Program-made: the position numbers and the translations under genes
Part shown: positions 45,131 through 57,430 of the stretch, piece by piece
Numbering within the stretch: position 1 is the stretch's first letter
How the letters are laid out: every line of letters begins with the position of its first letter
Source of the DNA: Notamacropus eugenii
Lineage: Eukaryota > Chordata > Mammalia > Diprotodontia > Macropodidae
NCBI RefSeq assembly: GCF_028372415.1
Contig: NC_092879.1
Location: 100,001,277 to 100,065,276, forward strand
Reading direction: 5' to 3'
DNA length: 64,000 bases
Notes under the pieces: model-generated
Database searches by the model: none
What the model was told of the DNA's origin: nothing
The model's input: the letters and a program-made list of their open reading frames with translations, nothing else

Positions 45131-45430
45131 CGCCGCGCTGCTCCGGTCCGTGATTTGCAGGCGGCCGCGGGGCTGGGAGTCTCGCGCCGGGGGCCGGCGC
45201 TGTCTCGCGAGCCCCCTCCCCGCGCCAGCCAATGGGCTTGGTTGCTGGCGCCGCCCGCCCGCCTGGTGCAGAGCTCTGGGCGCTGCGAGCGGCGCTGCCA
45301 TTTAAAGGGGCCGCGACCCCCGTCCCGGCTGCTGGGGAGGGAGGGAGGAGGAGGAGCTCGGGGCCGTCGCCGTCTGCAGCCCCTGGCTGGTAGTCGCCAC
45401 CCTAGCCACACTAGCCCCGCCGCAGGTAGG
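44830..45430 (+). promoter_or_regulatory. ZMYM3: ZMYM3 CpG-island promoter and untranslated exon 1
   Basis: A dense CpG island ends in a donor at 45425 (CCGCAG then GTAGGGG), which pairs with the acceptor at 46112 before the coding start exon. It holds a TCTCGCGA element at 45203-45210 (the known BANP/ZBTB33-type CGCG motif) and CCAAT at 45229-45233. A (GGCTCC)5 hexamer repeat lies at about 45,100-45,130. No TATA box was seen. The start probably lies between 45.25 and 45.40 kb. Confidence 0.75.
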
Positions 45431-45546
45431 GGCAGGGCCGGGCCGGGCGGAGGCGAGGAGGGGCCGAGAGGGGTTTTGCTGTTCGCCCCAGGGGAGCTGG
45501 GGAGGGAGCGCAGGTCCAAAATGTCTTCCTAGAAATGCCTGGGGTC

Positions 45547-45563
45547 GGGGGGGGGGGGGGGGG
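45547..45563 (+). repeat. G17 run in ZMYM3 intron 1
   Basis: Seventeen consecutive G form the longest of many G runs across 45.54-45.87 kb on the sense strand of ZMYM3 intron 1. Confidence 0.85.
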
Positions 45564-46129
45564 CGGGAAGGTGGGGGGGGCAATAGGGGGCCCGGGGGAG
45601 GGGCCGCCCGAGAGGAGAGGGGAGGGGCCAGAAAGGACGAGGGGGAGGGCTGGGGACCATGTAAGGGGGGGCAGGGAGGGACCAGCTGGGGCGTTTCAGG
45701 GGTGGGGGACCCTAGGGGGAGATCGGGACGGGGGGGGGGGCGGGAGCAAGGAAGAAGGCGGGGGGGGGGTAGGAGCCGCCCCCGCGGGGCTCACAGCCGG
45801 GTCAGGGTGGAGGCAGGGGCGAAAGAAGGGGAACTTCGAGCTGGAGGCGGTGGGGAGTGGGGGGGAGGTCAGGTCCGGGTTCGGGTTCGGGTCTGGGAGA
45901 TCAGGCAGGAGCGGGCACGGGTCCAGGGTGGGGACCCACTTGTCCCACAGGGGGCGCTACGCAGTGGAGGAGTGGTCAGCCAGGCGAGACTTGTGGGAAT
46001 GCATGTCGAGGAAGGGGGGTGTCCAGAGGAAACCCAAGTAGAAAATGGGGTGTGTCTCAGAGGCAATTTAGGGAGGGGGCTTGGCTCCAACCATCCCACT
46101 TCTGACCCACAGCCCAAATCCAGTCATCC

Positions 46130-49100
46130 ATGGACCCCAGCGATTTCTCCAGTTCATTTGACTCCCTGGCTCTGCCAGAGAAGCCCCTGGCAGGAGACCT
46201 TCCAGTGGACATGGAGTTTGGAGAGGATCTGCTGGCTTCCCAGACTGCCCCTAGCCAGGGCTGGACTCCTCCTGGTCCACCACCAACCACTGAAGCCCTA
46301 GACTTACTGGATGCCCCTGCTGGCCTGGAAAAAGACTCAGGTGTTCTAGATGGAGCCACTGACCTCCTAGGACTTGGGGGGCTTCTCTACAAAGCACCCT
46401 CTCCTCAAGAGGTTGAACACAGTCCTGAGGGTACACTGGGCTGGGCTTCAGGGGATCAGCCCCTTGAATCTGCCCCACGAGGGCAGGCCCCTGAAGTAGC
46501 AACACCTGATCCTGGGGCTGGGACAAGCCCTGCCTTGACTGAGGGGCTCCTGGAGCCCTTGGCTCGGGATTCACTTATCAACCTGGAAGAAGAGACCCCC
46601 TGCACAACTGGGCGAAGAAAGGTCCCCCCTGGGCAGGAGGAAGAGCTTCTGCAGGGGCAGCCCCCAAGCCCAAATGTCCCCCCAAGCCCCTCTGTGGGGG
46701 AAGCCCAGGGGGAGAGCAGCTCTAAGACCCAGCCCAGCCCCCCAGCACACCCCTCCTTGCCAGGTAGGTTGCTCTAATCTGGATGGAAACTGCAGGGCTC
46801 CTGACCTGGGGCAGGGAGGGCTTTACTTTTGAGTCTCTTCTGCCCCAGCTGGCTTCTGGCAACAGGGTTCTTCCTTAGTGGCCTGAGACGCGCCTCACTG
46901 TGCTTCTTGAGGGCACCGTAGGCTAGAGGCTACCAGCATCACACAGTAGGAATGCAGGATCATGGCCTAGGCTTGAGTAGGAGAGGAAAGGTTCTGTGGC
47001 CTACCCTGCTGTGACAAGGGCACGGAGGAGGAGAATGGGGGCCTATTTAGATACCAGCCCATGTCCCCACATTTGTGTACTCCCTTTCCCTATGTCCTTA
47101 GGTAGCTGCATTCCTTCTTGTTGGGGAAATTTTTGGTTTTGCAGGAAAAGGGGTATGAAGCGTGTTAAGTCAGTCCCCAGAAACTGGGGGCACCAAGGCC
47201 TCCTGGGGTCAGTGGGCCAGGAATTGAGGCCCAGGGAGCCCTGAGCAGGGCCCCGTGTGGCCACAGACCCTGGAGTTTTCCCTTTCACTTTTGAGGAAGT
47301 GGCCCAGGAATAGGGGGCAAGGGCGGTTGCAGGCTCAGGCTGCATTTTCTTTCTTTGCAGGGGATGGCCAGACTGAGAAAAAGAGCGAGCAGCCTCCTGA
47401 GAAGGTGAGCTGGGGAGGGTGACCAAAGGAGCCTGGCTCCCCTGCAGCCCAGGGGGGGAGACCTCCCCATGGGAGCCTCCTGAGGAGCACACGTTTTCCT
47501 GGCCTCACCTACCTGCCTCCTTCCCCTTCAGGCTCACCTGATGGTCATCCCCCACCCCCACCCCACACAGACCTGGGCTCCTGAGACTGGCTGACTGGAC
47601 GGCCCACCTTTGATGTCAGCTTTCCTCTTCTCTCCTCTCTCTGCCAGGAACAAAAGAGAAGTGAGCGCGCCCGGAGAGTGGAGGCCCCCAAACCGGAGAC
47701 AGTGGACTCCTCAGAGAGTAGTGAGTTCGTTTCAAGAAGATTTCGACCTTTGGGGGTAGCTGAGAAAGTGGACAGCCAGGTTTTGGCTTGTGACTTCTAG
47801 GTTCTCCAGTCTCCTGCCACATGTAGCTTGGCATGGGGAACAAGGCTAGTAGTGGGGGATCTGGGCCAAGGGCATTCATGATGGGCAGCCATCCATCTTA
47901 GCTGGGCCATGCCAGCCCTGAGCAGCATGGGGGTGGTGACCAGCCCTTGCCTCTGGAGCCAGTCCCCTTTGGGGAGAGGGAGGGGACTAACCCTCCAACT
48001 CTAAGCACCTGCTATGTGCCAGGCCCTGGGCTTTTTACAAAGATGATCTCATTGGATCCTCACGACAGCCCTGAGAGGTGGGGGCTGTGGCGATTTCCAT
48101 TTGACAGCTAAGGAAATGGAGGCAGGCAGAGGTTTGATGATTGGCCTGTGAGTGTCTGAGGCAAGATTGAACTTCCTTCCTGCCCCCAGACCCTGCTCTG
48201 CCCACCTGGCACCACTGACTGTCTGGGGACAGGACTCTTAACCTTTCTGAGTTTTTCTTTCCTCATGCAGGTGAGGAAATCCTTCGAGTGCCTCTGTGTG
48301 AGCTGTCTTTTTCTTTCTTAGACCCTCCTCGAAGGAGTTTGTGGGGAAATCCAGCTAGAGGGCCAGGAAAGCCTTAGGGGAGGGGCCGAGGGTTTAGATC
48401 TCCTGGACCCCCAGAGGGCAGTTGGTGGCCCTGGGCTGTCAGCTCATCACTTCCTCCTTCAACAGTCCCAGTATCGGATGAGGACTCGGATGCTATGGTG
48501 GATGACCCCAATGATGAGGACTTTGTGCCCTTCCGGCCAAGGCGCTCTCCCCGGATGTCCCTGCGAACCAACTTGGCACCCCGGGCCTCCCGCTCGACAG
48601 GCACCAAAATGACCTGTGCTCACTGTCGGACCCCCCTGCAGAAGGGTCAGACTGCCTACCAGCGCAAAGGGCTCCCCCAGCTCTTTTGCTCCTCTACTTG
48701 TCTCACCACATTCTCCAAGAAACCTCTGGGCAAGAAAACCTGCACCTTCTGCAAAAAGTGTGTTGGGGGGCTCGGGGGGAGGGGCACTGTGGTGGGCCCT
48801 GGGAGGGGGAAGGGCACCGCTGCTACCACCTGCTCTGGAACCTGTCCAACCTTTAGGGAGATCTGGAACACGAAGGACTCAGTCGTGGCCCAGACCGGGT
48901 CAGGAGGCTCATTTCACGAGTTCTGTACGTCTGTCTGCCTCTCCCTGTATGAGGCCCAGCAGCGGCCGGTGCCCCCAGCAGTGGATGCATCGGATGCCAC
49001 TCGCTGCAGCATTTGTCAGAAATCTGGAGAGGTGAGAGGGGGTGGGAGGGAGGTTCCCATCTGGTGGTCCCCATCTGGTGGTCCCCTTGTGGCTGAAGCT

Positions 49101-52100
49101 GAGCTCCCGCAGGCCTGAGGGTGCCAGGCCTGCTGGAGGTTTGGCATGCTGAGGGGTGCACTTGGGTGGTGCTGAGGCCTATTGGGAGGGCCTGGCTAAG
49201 GCAGGGTCTTGGTGTGGCAGGTCCTCCATGAGGTCAGCAATGGTAGCGTTGTGCACAGACTCTGCAGCGACTCATGTTTCACCAAGTTCCGTGCCAACAA
49301 GGGACTAAAGACCAACTGTTGTGACCAATGTGGAGCCTACATCTACAGCAAGGGGGGGGGCGGGGCCCCTCCCCCTGAACTGCTTTTCCATGAGGGCCAG
49401 CAGAAACGGTTCTGCAGCACAGCCTGCTTGGGGGGTTACAAGAAGGTGGGGCTGGGCAGGGGCCTGGAGGGAGGGCAGCCGCAGCGGGTAGAGAGAGGAA
49501 GGAGGGGCCGGGCTGTACCAGGAATGGGAATTCAGCATCCCTTTTCCTGTCACCCCAGAAAAACACCAGAGTGTACCCATGCGTCTGGTGCAAGACGCTA
49601 TGCAAGAACTTTGAGATGCTGTCCCACGTGGACCGGAATGGAAAGACGGGCCTCTTCTGCTCTTTGTGCTGTACCACCTCCCACAAAGTGAAGCAGGCTG
49701 GGCTGGCTGGTAAGAGGGAGATGGGGCCTGTGCTGAGGTCTATTGGGCCTGCTTCCCATCTTCAGGCCCAGTGGCATCCTTTCTGCCTGCCCTGCTCAGA
49801 CTACTGTGTGGCACACCTGGCCCCTTCTGTTTCCCAAAGCTTTGTCTGTTCTTGGTTTGTGGCTCTCATCCTCGCTCTTTCTTCTCTTTCCAGGCCCTCC
49901 TCGCCCCTGCAGCTTCTGCCGTCGAAGTCTCTCTGAGCCCTGTTACTACAACAAGACAGATCGCACAGTCTACCAGTTCTGCAGCCCCAGCTGCTGGACC
50001 AAGTTCCAGGTACCCTTGCCTCAGGGCCCTGGGCTGGGCTGGGGCAGTGTCCTTCAGGTGGAGCTCAGCGTACTCTGACCAGCGGCTTTGTCTCCACAGC
50101 GCACAAACCCAGAGGGAGGCATCCATCTGAGTTGTCACTATTGTCATAGCCTGTTCAGTGGCAAGCCTGAGATCCTGGATTGGCAGGTGAGGCCGAGAAC
50201 GGGCCCCGGTATCTGGCTGGCTACTTCTCCCTCCACAAAAGCAAGTGTGCCAACTCTGGCCCGACTGCCTGCCTCCTTCCTCCTGCCCACTTCCCCCGGG
50301 GGGGATCCTTTCTGCCTCACTCCAGGACCAAGTGTTCCAGTTCTGTTGCCGTGACTGCTGTGAGGACTTCAAAAGGCTTCGGGGTGTGGTGTCCCAGTGC
50401 GAGCACTGCAGGCAGGAGAAGTTGCTTCATGAGAAACTGCGCTTCAGTGGGGTGGAGAAAAGCTTCTGCAGTGAAGGTTGGGCCTGCTGGTGGAGGGGGC
50501 AGGGGAGGGAAGCGAGGGCCTGAGCTCCTTCCACCCCAGTGCTCCCTGGGCCTTGTGCTTGTTCAGTAAATTCTGGATCGGATTGGAAAGCGAGGGGCAT
50601 CTAGAGAGGTCTCTTAGGAAACATCCAAATGTTCAAGGTGCTGGGTCTCACACACAGCCTGTTCTGCTGGGCCTAGTCCTGTTGTTGGGGGTAGGGGGTG
50701 GTGATGCAATTGCTTTCTTCACTACAATCCCTGGGAGGTAGGGGATGCAGCTTATCTCCTCCCTGTGTTAGAAATGAGGAAACCGAGGCAGTTTGCCCAA
50801 GGTACCCCTGCTGAATGGCAAAGATAGCTAGTGAATCTCAGTTGTGTCTGGGCTGGCCCTGCCCAACTCTGCCTGGGCTGGCCCTGAGGGTGCTACCCCT
50901 TCCCTGCAGGCTGTGTGCTGCTCTACAAACAGGACTTCACCAAGAAGCTGGGCCTGTGCTGCATCACCTGCACCTACTGCTCCCAGACCTGCCAGCGTGT
51001 GGTCACTGAGCAGCTGGATGGCAGCACTTGGGACTTTTGTAGTGAGGATTGTAAGAGCAAGTACCTGTTGTGGTACCGGAAGGTGAGGGGAAGAGGGCCT
51101 GGGGAGGGAGGGGGTGAGGAGGGAGAGGTATCTTTGGTAAGGCTGAGGGCTGAGAGTCTTCTGGTGTCCCCAGGCTGCCCGCTGCCATGCCTGCAAGCGC
51201 CAAGGGAAGCTGTTGGAGACAATCCACTGGCGGGGGCAGATCCGGCACTTCTGCAACCAGCAGTGTCTGCTCCGCTTCTATAGCCAGCAGAACCAGCCCA
51301 ATCTGGACACCCAAAGTGGGCCCGAGAGCCTCCTTAACAGTGAGTGATGTCAGAGACCTGAAGTCACTGAGCCCTGTGTTTCCCACTCTCCAGGGAAGGG
51401 CTGCTGTGGTGTAGCCTCACTTTTCCTCAAGGGGAAGCCATATTGGTGCCACACCCTTTTCCACACAGAAGAGAGAAGTTGTTGCTTCTGTTTGTCCCGT
51501 AACCTCTCTCAAGATCTCCCCAAATCTCCTATTCTGTCACCTCGTGACTGGAATTCCCATTTGTTTTCCCTGAAGCAGTCATTAGACTAAAGAACTCTCC
51601 TTTTTATTTTCAGGTCAGTCTCCAGAGCCCAAACCCTCTGCCCCCTCGCAGCCCAAAGTGACCAGCAGCGCCACAGCGGTGAGAGCCCAGGCAGGACAAG
51701 CTCAAGCTGGGGACAGGGAGGGAGATCCACGCCCTTAACTGTCCATACATCTCTGTTCTTGCAGGCTACTACTACTAAAAGCCGCTCAGTCCCAACTGAT
51801 CCCACACCCCCACCACCACCTTCAATGCCCCGAAAGAACAAAGCTGCCATGTGCAAGCCCCTGATGCAGAATCGGGGCGTGTCCTGCAAGGTGGACATGA
51901 GGTCCAAAGGGTGTCAGACAGGTGAGAAGCAGCCAGAGGGAGGCCTGGGCCTGGTGGCCAGAGGGAGGTAGAGGCCTGAACTTAAAGATGAACTGCTCGG
52001 GAGGCCTTTGGCCACTATCTTTCTGAGCAGAGGGTTTGCAGGGCGGGGAGCCCAGGAAACCAAATGCAGGAGGGCCCTTGGCTCCTATCTCCTCAGAGCA

Positions 52101-55100
52101 AGACTGGAAGCCACAGGTGATCGTCCTGCCCATCCCAGTGCCCATCTTTGTCCCAGTGCCTATGCATCTGTACAGCCAGAAAGTCCCAGTGCCTTTGTCA
52201 CTGCCTATCCCAGTAAGTCGCTGTGCCCTTCCAAGGACTGAAACACAGCCCCATAGCCAGCAGCAGTCCACTCTCTAACTGCCCAATGCCCCCAGGTACC
52301 TGTGCCCATGTTCCTGCCCACAACTCTGGAGAGCACAGACAAGATTGTGGAGACTATTGAGGAACTGAAGGTGAAAATTCCATCGAACCCTTTGGAGGCT
52401 GACATCCTGGCCATGGCGGAGATGATAGCAGAAGCTGAGGAGCTGGACAAGGCCTCATCCGATCTCTGTGGTATTCCAGAGAAAGGCTCCTGGGAGGGCA
52501 GAGGGTTTCTAGTAGCCGTGTAGTGTGCATCACTGGCAAGAGCGCATACCTAGGAAGCTAGAGCTGGGGGGAGGGGGGGAGGTACAGGAACCAAGCCCAT
52601 GTGCCCTCCTGCCCCCAGACCTAGTAAGTAACCAGAGCACAGAGGGGCTGCTAGAAGACTGTGACCTGTTTGGACCAGCGAGAGATGACGTCCTCGCCAT
52701 GGCGGTGAAGATGGCCAATGTCCTGGATGAGCCAGGGCAGGACCTAGAAGCTGACTTCCCGAAGAGTGAGTGTTTCCCCATAGAACTGGGAAGAAGCTAG
52801 CAGGGGGCTCCCAGTGATTCCCCAGACAGTCAGCTGGCATCAGGTAGAGGGAAACAGGGCCAAAGATTGGGATTGGTCCTGACCATTCTTAGAATTTCTT
52901 CATCTCCAGAGGGTTTTCTCTTCAGGCCTTCCAGTAATCTAGTTCAGAGGCACCACAGAAGGCCAAGCATCTCTAGTAAGGCCCAGACCATGTAGCCAAA
53001 TAAACTTGGACAAGAAATGGTTGCCAAGGGCTGCAGTGGCATGGCCCAGGGGAGAGGAAGTAGGACCAACATTGCATCAACAGGAAAGGACTGAGTCCAT
53101 TAAAATGCAGGTTCTACCAAGTTAACTTCTCCAAGTTTGCTTTAGTTTCCTCCTCTGTAAAATGAAGAGGTTGGACTAGTTGACATCTCAGAGCCCTCCC
53201 ACTTATGAAGCTATGATGACCTCAAATGGGCTAACTGCCTGCTGGCCCTCCACCAGATCCCTTGGACATTAACCCCAGTGTGGACTTCCTTTTTGACTGT
53301 GGCCTGGTGGGACCAGATGATGTCTCCACTGAGCAGGACCTGCCCCGAGCCATCCGAAAGGTGAGGCAAGACTGTGTCTACTGCTCTCCTAGGAGGAGGA
53401 GCCATTTGGTCACTGACTACTGTGCACTCCCACAAGCTGACCCAAGTCAACTAACCCCCACCACGGCCCAAGCTCCAAGAACAGGCTGTGATTTGTGACC
53501 TTGTAACCTTTGGAATCTTGCCTGAAACTGTCCTGAGGAGCACTGCTGCCCTCCTGCCTGGCTGCCCTGGGTGGCCTCACCTTTGGTCTGCAGCCCTGAC
53601 TTCCTTCCTTCTCCATACAGGGTCAAAAACGACTAGCACTTTCTGAAAGCTGTTCCCGGGATTCCATGAGCAGCCAGCCTAGCTGTACAGCCCTTAACTA
53701 CTCCTATGGTGTCAATGCTTGGAAATGCTGGGTTCAGTCAAAGTATGCAGGTGGAGAGTCCAGCAAGGCTGAAGAGCTGCGCTTTGGTCGTGAGTGACTG
53801 GGAGGGGGGCAGCGAGGGCACTGGGCTGTTCCTTGGCTGAGGATGTCCTGAGGAGCGAAGGACTTCTGCATTCCGAGGGGGTCTGGCTGACGAAGGCACT
53901 CAGTCAGTTACCAGGGCCCCAAAGCCAAGGGCTCTGCTAGATCTGGCGGACATTTCATAAAACAAAAACATAGCACGTCATTATTTGGCTTGGGCTTGTG
54001 TATTTGTCCACCTCTCTATTTGTTTCCCCTTCCAAACTCCAATCCCTTCTTTCTTTGGCTTGAGTGGTGGGACCTCTTTCTGGAGGACCTGTCCCAAGAC
54101 CTGTCCTTTAGGGCATCCCCCTTTCCCTGCCCACCTCTGCTCACTATCCTTCCCTACAGCCAAACCAATGAGGATCAAAGAGGACATCCTGGCCTGTACA
54201 GCAGCTGAACTCAACTATGGCTTGGCCCAGTTTGTAAGGGAGATAACACGGCCCAATGGCGAACGATATGAGCCTGACAGCATCTACTATCTATGTCTTG
54301 GCATCCAACAGGTATCCCCTGTAGCCCACCCACTTAGCCCTGAGAGGGACTCTCTTATCTTCTGACATCCCCTCCCCCAAGCACTCCAGGGCAGGCAAGA
54401 TACCCAGCAGTCCTCTCTGACTAGAGCAGAGCTTAGAGTCTGATGGCCCAGGTAGTAGCCACACTCATATGTTGAGTCTCCATTTTATCCTTTCTGGACA
54501 TAGGGATAAGGTGGGAGCTGTTTGATCTGTGAGTGGGAGAATTTGGGTGTTTCCATCCAAAAAAAGAGTCTAGAGAGGGGGAGATGGGAGACTTTTTTTT
54601 CTTAAAGAGCTATCGCCAAGTGACCTCAATTCCTAGTGTTACCTGCAGGCTGGCTGCCTGGCCTGGGCTGCCATCTCCCACTGGCTCTAGCTGCTACTGC
54701 CCCTTAGAGCCAGATTGCCCTGAGGGCTCATATCTCCCCAGAGCAGGCACCAGGGCAGCCTGGTCATCCAGTGGGAGGGTGGGGGAAGTGGAGGGGGCAG
54801 GCTTCATGGCTATCACTGTCCTCCCACAGTACCTACTGGAAAACAACCGAATGGTGAACATTTTCACGGACCTTTACTACCTGACCTTTGTTCAAGAGCT
54901 CAACAAGGCCCTGAGCAGTTGGCAACCCACAATCCTCCCCAACAGTAAGGAATGGTGGCTCCCTGCCCCTCCTCCCCCAGTTCCAACAGTCCTCTGATCT
55001 GTGCTCTTCTTGAAGCAGGAATGCAGCTGAAATTGGTGGGGAAGTGGCTATTTCAGAATTTAGAAGGCTCAGACCAAGGCACCTACAACTGGGAGTGGAC

Positions 55101-57430
55101 TTGGAGCCTTAGCCAGTGACTGAGCTCCTGAGGAAGCCTGGTGTCCAGACTATCTAAAGAGCAGGGCAGACTGGGGAGGCAGTGGGACTGGCATCTTTAT
55201 AAGAGCAGAGGACACCTAATCTACACATTGTCTCCCCCAGCATCTAGCACCCACTGAGCATCTGAGCAAGGAGGGAAAGAAGGGAGGTGGCTCAGGCCTG
55301 GAGGAAGGAGAAGGGGCTACTCCAAATGCAATGGAGAACCCTTCTGTGGGAGGGAGAAACTGGAGCAGCTTTAATGCTTAACACCAAGCATTAATTATCT
55401 GGGGAGGTTCCTGTTCTGTCCCTTTCTCTGTAAGGACACAAATCGATGCAAATCATACAAAATAACAATTTCTACATCGAACCTAAATGAAAGCAAAAAT
55501 CCATATCCCTTGTGTGGTCTCACTCAGCAGGGTCAGGGTTGCTACTGCGGCCATGCTAGCTCCCCCCTGACCCTGTACTCCTCTCCCTCTGCACCCAGAC
55601 ACAGTGTTCTCCCGGGTGGAGGAGGAGCACCTCTGGGAGTGCAAGCAGCTGGGTGTCTACTCTCCCTTTGTCCTGCTCAACACCCTCATGTTCTTCAATA
55701 CCAAGTTCTTTGGCCTGCAGACGGCAGAAGAACACATGCAGCTGTCCTTCACTAACGTGGTGCGCCAGTCACGCAAGTGTACCACTGCTCGGGGCACCAC
55801 TAAGGTAGTGAGCATCCGCTACTATGCACCTGCCCGCCAACGCAAGAGTCGAGGTAGGAGCAGCATCCACACCACTCCCTGTCAGTCTGCCCCCCTCCTA
55901 CTTCTCTATGTGTGGGCCCAACGTAGTGCAGCTGAATGGGGAGGGGGGGTCTGTGTGTGACCAGTGAACCTCTCCCAGTCAGATGACAGTCCTTTTCTAC
56001 TTTGTGACATGGACCAGGGCCAGTAGGTATGGGGGTGTGTGTACGCAGAGGAGGGAGGGAAGGAGAGCAGGGGAGAAAGAGGTTTTCCTCAGTTTCCCGT
56101 TGCCCCTTTGCTCTCATGTTTCCCGTTAACCTGAATCTTTGTGTCTTCTGAATGAGGGCCAAGGTTGCCATGGACTTTATTGCTAAATGAGGCTGCCCTT
56201 GGCACGCATGCTTGTGTGTGAGTGGCTGCCCAGGTAGCTGGGCTGATGTGGGAAAGGCAGACAGGCGGGTCGTGGTGTTCACACTGGTCCACAAGATGGC
56301 AGGTTGTTAGTGATTATGTTTTTGGGAGGACTCCTGAGGTCCTCTCTCCAGCAGGGGCTCTGGATGCCTGGCTTTTTCCCTAAGTCTCATGGGCCTTTTG
56401 ACCTGAAACGATGAGCTGACCCAGACTGCCATGGGCTCTCTTACGTCTGTGGAGTTCCAAGGCCCGATGATCACTGTGGCGCCCTCCCCCCTCCTCCCCC
56501 CCCTGCAGTTCCCAAAGCCAGGGGACCTTCCCCCCTGGGTTTTAGTGTTCAGGACCTTTTTGGCAGTCTGTCTAGGGAAACCTGTGGCTCCCTTCTCAAA
56601 ATAACATGTTTAAAGGCCTAAAACAAACCACATGCAATTACAAGGGAACCTGGTTCTGTTGAAATAGTTATGAAAATTTCAAGAAAGGCAAGTTCATGGA
56701 CCCTTGGAAATCTCCCTGTTAAGAAGCCCTGTTTGATATTATTCATAGAACTTGGGAGCTGGAAGGGATGTTGGAGACCATGTAAGCCAGGGGCTCTTCA
56801 CCTGTTTTGTGTGGTGGCCACCCTTGGGCATCCATCTGCTGAAGCCTCTGGGCCCATTCTCCCACTCCTGTCTTAAAATTCTAAGAGTAAAACAAACAAG
56901 GTTACAAAAGAAAGCAATTCTATTAAAATAGAGCCATCAGAATTTGTTCTTGAAGTTCTAAGAGCCCACACTGAAAACCCTGCCCTGAGCTGACTTGCAG
57001 TCCCTCTCCAGACACCAGTTCAGGAAAGCGGAAGAGGGAGGAGGATCTTCCTGTCTTGGAACAACGCGAGAACCGCATGAACCCTTTGCGCTGTCCTGTC
57101 AAGTTCTATGAATTCTATCTCTCCAAATGGTGAGTGGGAAGGCTGAGGCGATTGGTGATGAGTGAGTGGGACCAGGCCATGAGCTGCTGGGGTGCTCTCG
57201 GGTCCCTTCTGCTCACTGGCCTGCTTTCCTCCTGCAGCCCTGAGAGCCTGCGGAGTCGGAATGATGTGTTCTACCTGCAGCCAGAGCGCTCTTGTATTGC
57301 TGAGTCTCCACTCTGGTACTCAGTGATCCCCATGGACCGGAGCATGCTGGAGAGCATGCTGAACCGCATCCTGGCCGTTCGGGAAATCTATGAAGACCCA
57401 GGTCGTCCTGGCGAGGAGGACCTGGACTGA
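46130..57430 (+). CDS. ZMYM3: ZMYM3, MYM-type zinc-finger protein, complete, 1350 residues
   Basis: ZMYM3 is a nuclear protein of LSD1/CoREST/HDAC complexes, with a role in DNA-break repair. Coding exons: 46130-46763, 47361-47404, 47648-47720, 48466-48757, 48857-49031, 49221-49445, 49559-49709, 49894-50009, 50100-50186, 50326-50476, 50910-51082, 51174-51339, 51614-51678, 51765-51921, 52097-52212, 52296-52470, 52619-52765, 53257-53360, 53621-53789, 54160-54311, 54830-54944, 55599-55853, 57012-57129, 57238-57430. Phases join to 1350 residues plus TGA (human is 1370). Order: acidic N terminus (MDPSDF, PVDMEFGEDLL), acidic SDEDSDAMVDDPNDEDF, tandem MYM fingers (about 295-790; CAHCRTPL, CCDQCGAYIY, CEHCRQEK, CHACKRQG), a Pro/Val stretch (VLPIPVPIFVPVPMHLY), and a C-terminal ZMYM/QRICH1-type domain (about 1070-1340; FVREITRPNGERYEPDS, FFNTKFFGLQT). 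Some residues of the human variable Pro-rich exon are absent, probably through alternative splicing or divergence. Confidence 0.98.
48000..48215 (-). repeat. MIR SINE copy
   Basis: AGCACCTGCTATGTGCCAGG, GATCTCATTGGATCCTCACG and TTTGACAGCTAAGGAAATGG follow the reverse MIR order in ZMYM3 intron 4. Confidence 0.8.
48758..48856 (+). other. ZMYM3: 99-base in-frame open intron of ZMYM3
   Basis: The intron lies inside the MYM region between exons ending at 48757 and starting at 48857. It has GT and AG ends, is very G-rich, is a multiple of three, and holds no in-frame stop. Retention would add 33 residues without shifting the frame. Confidence 0.85.
50690..50840 (-). repeat. MIR-related fragment
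   Basis: TCCCTGGGAGGTAGGGGATG, GAAATGAGGAAACCGAGGCA and GTTTGCCCAAGGTACCCCTG fit reverse MIR sequence in a ZMYM3 intron. Confidence 0.65.
53085..53215 (+). repeat. MIR-related SINE fragment
   Basis: AAGTTTGCTTTAGTTTCCTC, CTCTGTAAAATGAAGAGGTT and GGACTAGTTGACATCTCAGA fit a forward MIR-class body in a ZMYM3 intron. Confidence 0.6.
56547..56740 (-). mobile_element. hAT-like MITE copy 1
   Basis: AGGACCTTTTTGGCAGTCTG, CTCCCTTCTCAAAATAACAT, ATTACAAGGGAACCTGGTTC and the end TTAAGAAGCCCTG match a non-autonomous element whose other terminus reads CAGGGTTCTTAACCT. It lies in the last long ZMYM3 intron. Confidence 0.5.
56790..56990 (+). mobile_element. hAT-like MITE copy 2
   Basis: CAGGGGCTCTTCACCTGTTT, GAAGCCTCTGGGCCCATTCT and GGTTACAAAAGAAAGCAATT repeat the interior motifs of copy 1, about 50 bases further on, and end near TGAAAACCCTGCCCTG. 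Confidence 0.45.

Noticed and set aside
44833-45519. A 228-residue reverse-strand frame over the ZMYM3 promoter, and overlapping plus-strand frames
   Set aside because: CpG islands lack stop codons by composition. The frames are Pro/Arg/Gly/Ala-rich without a recognisable domain, and the DNA is explained by the promoter and exon 1.
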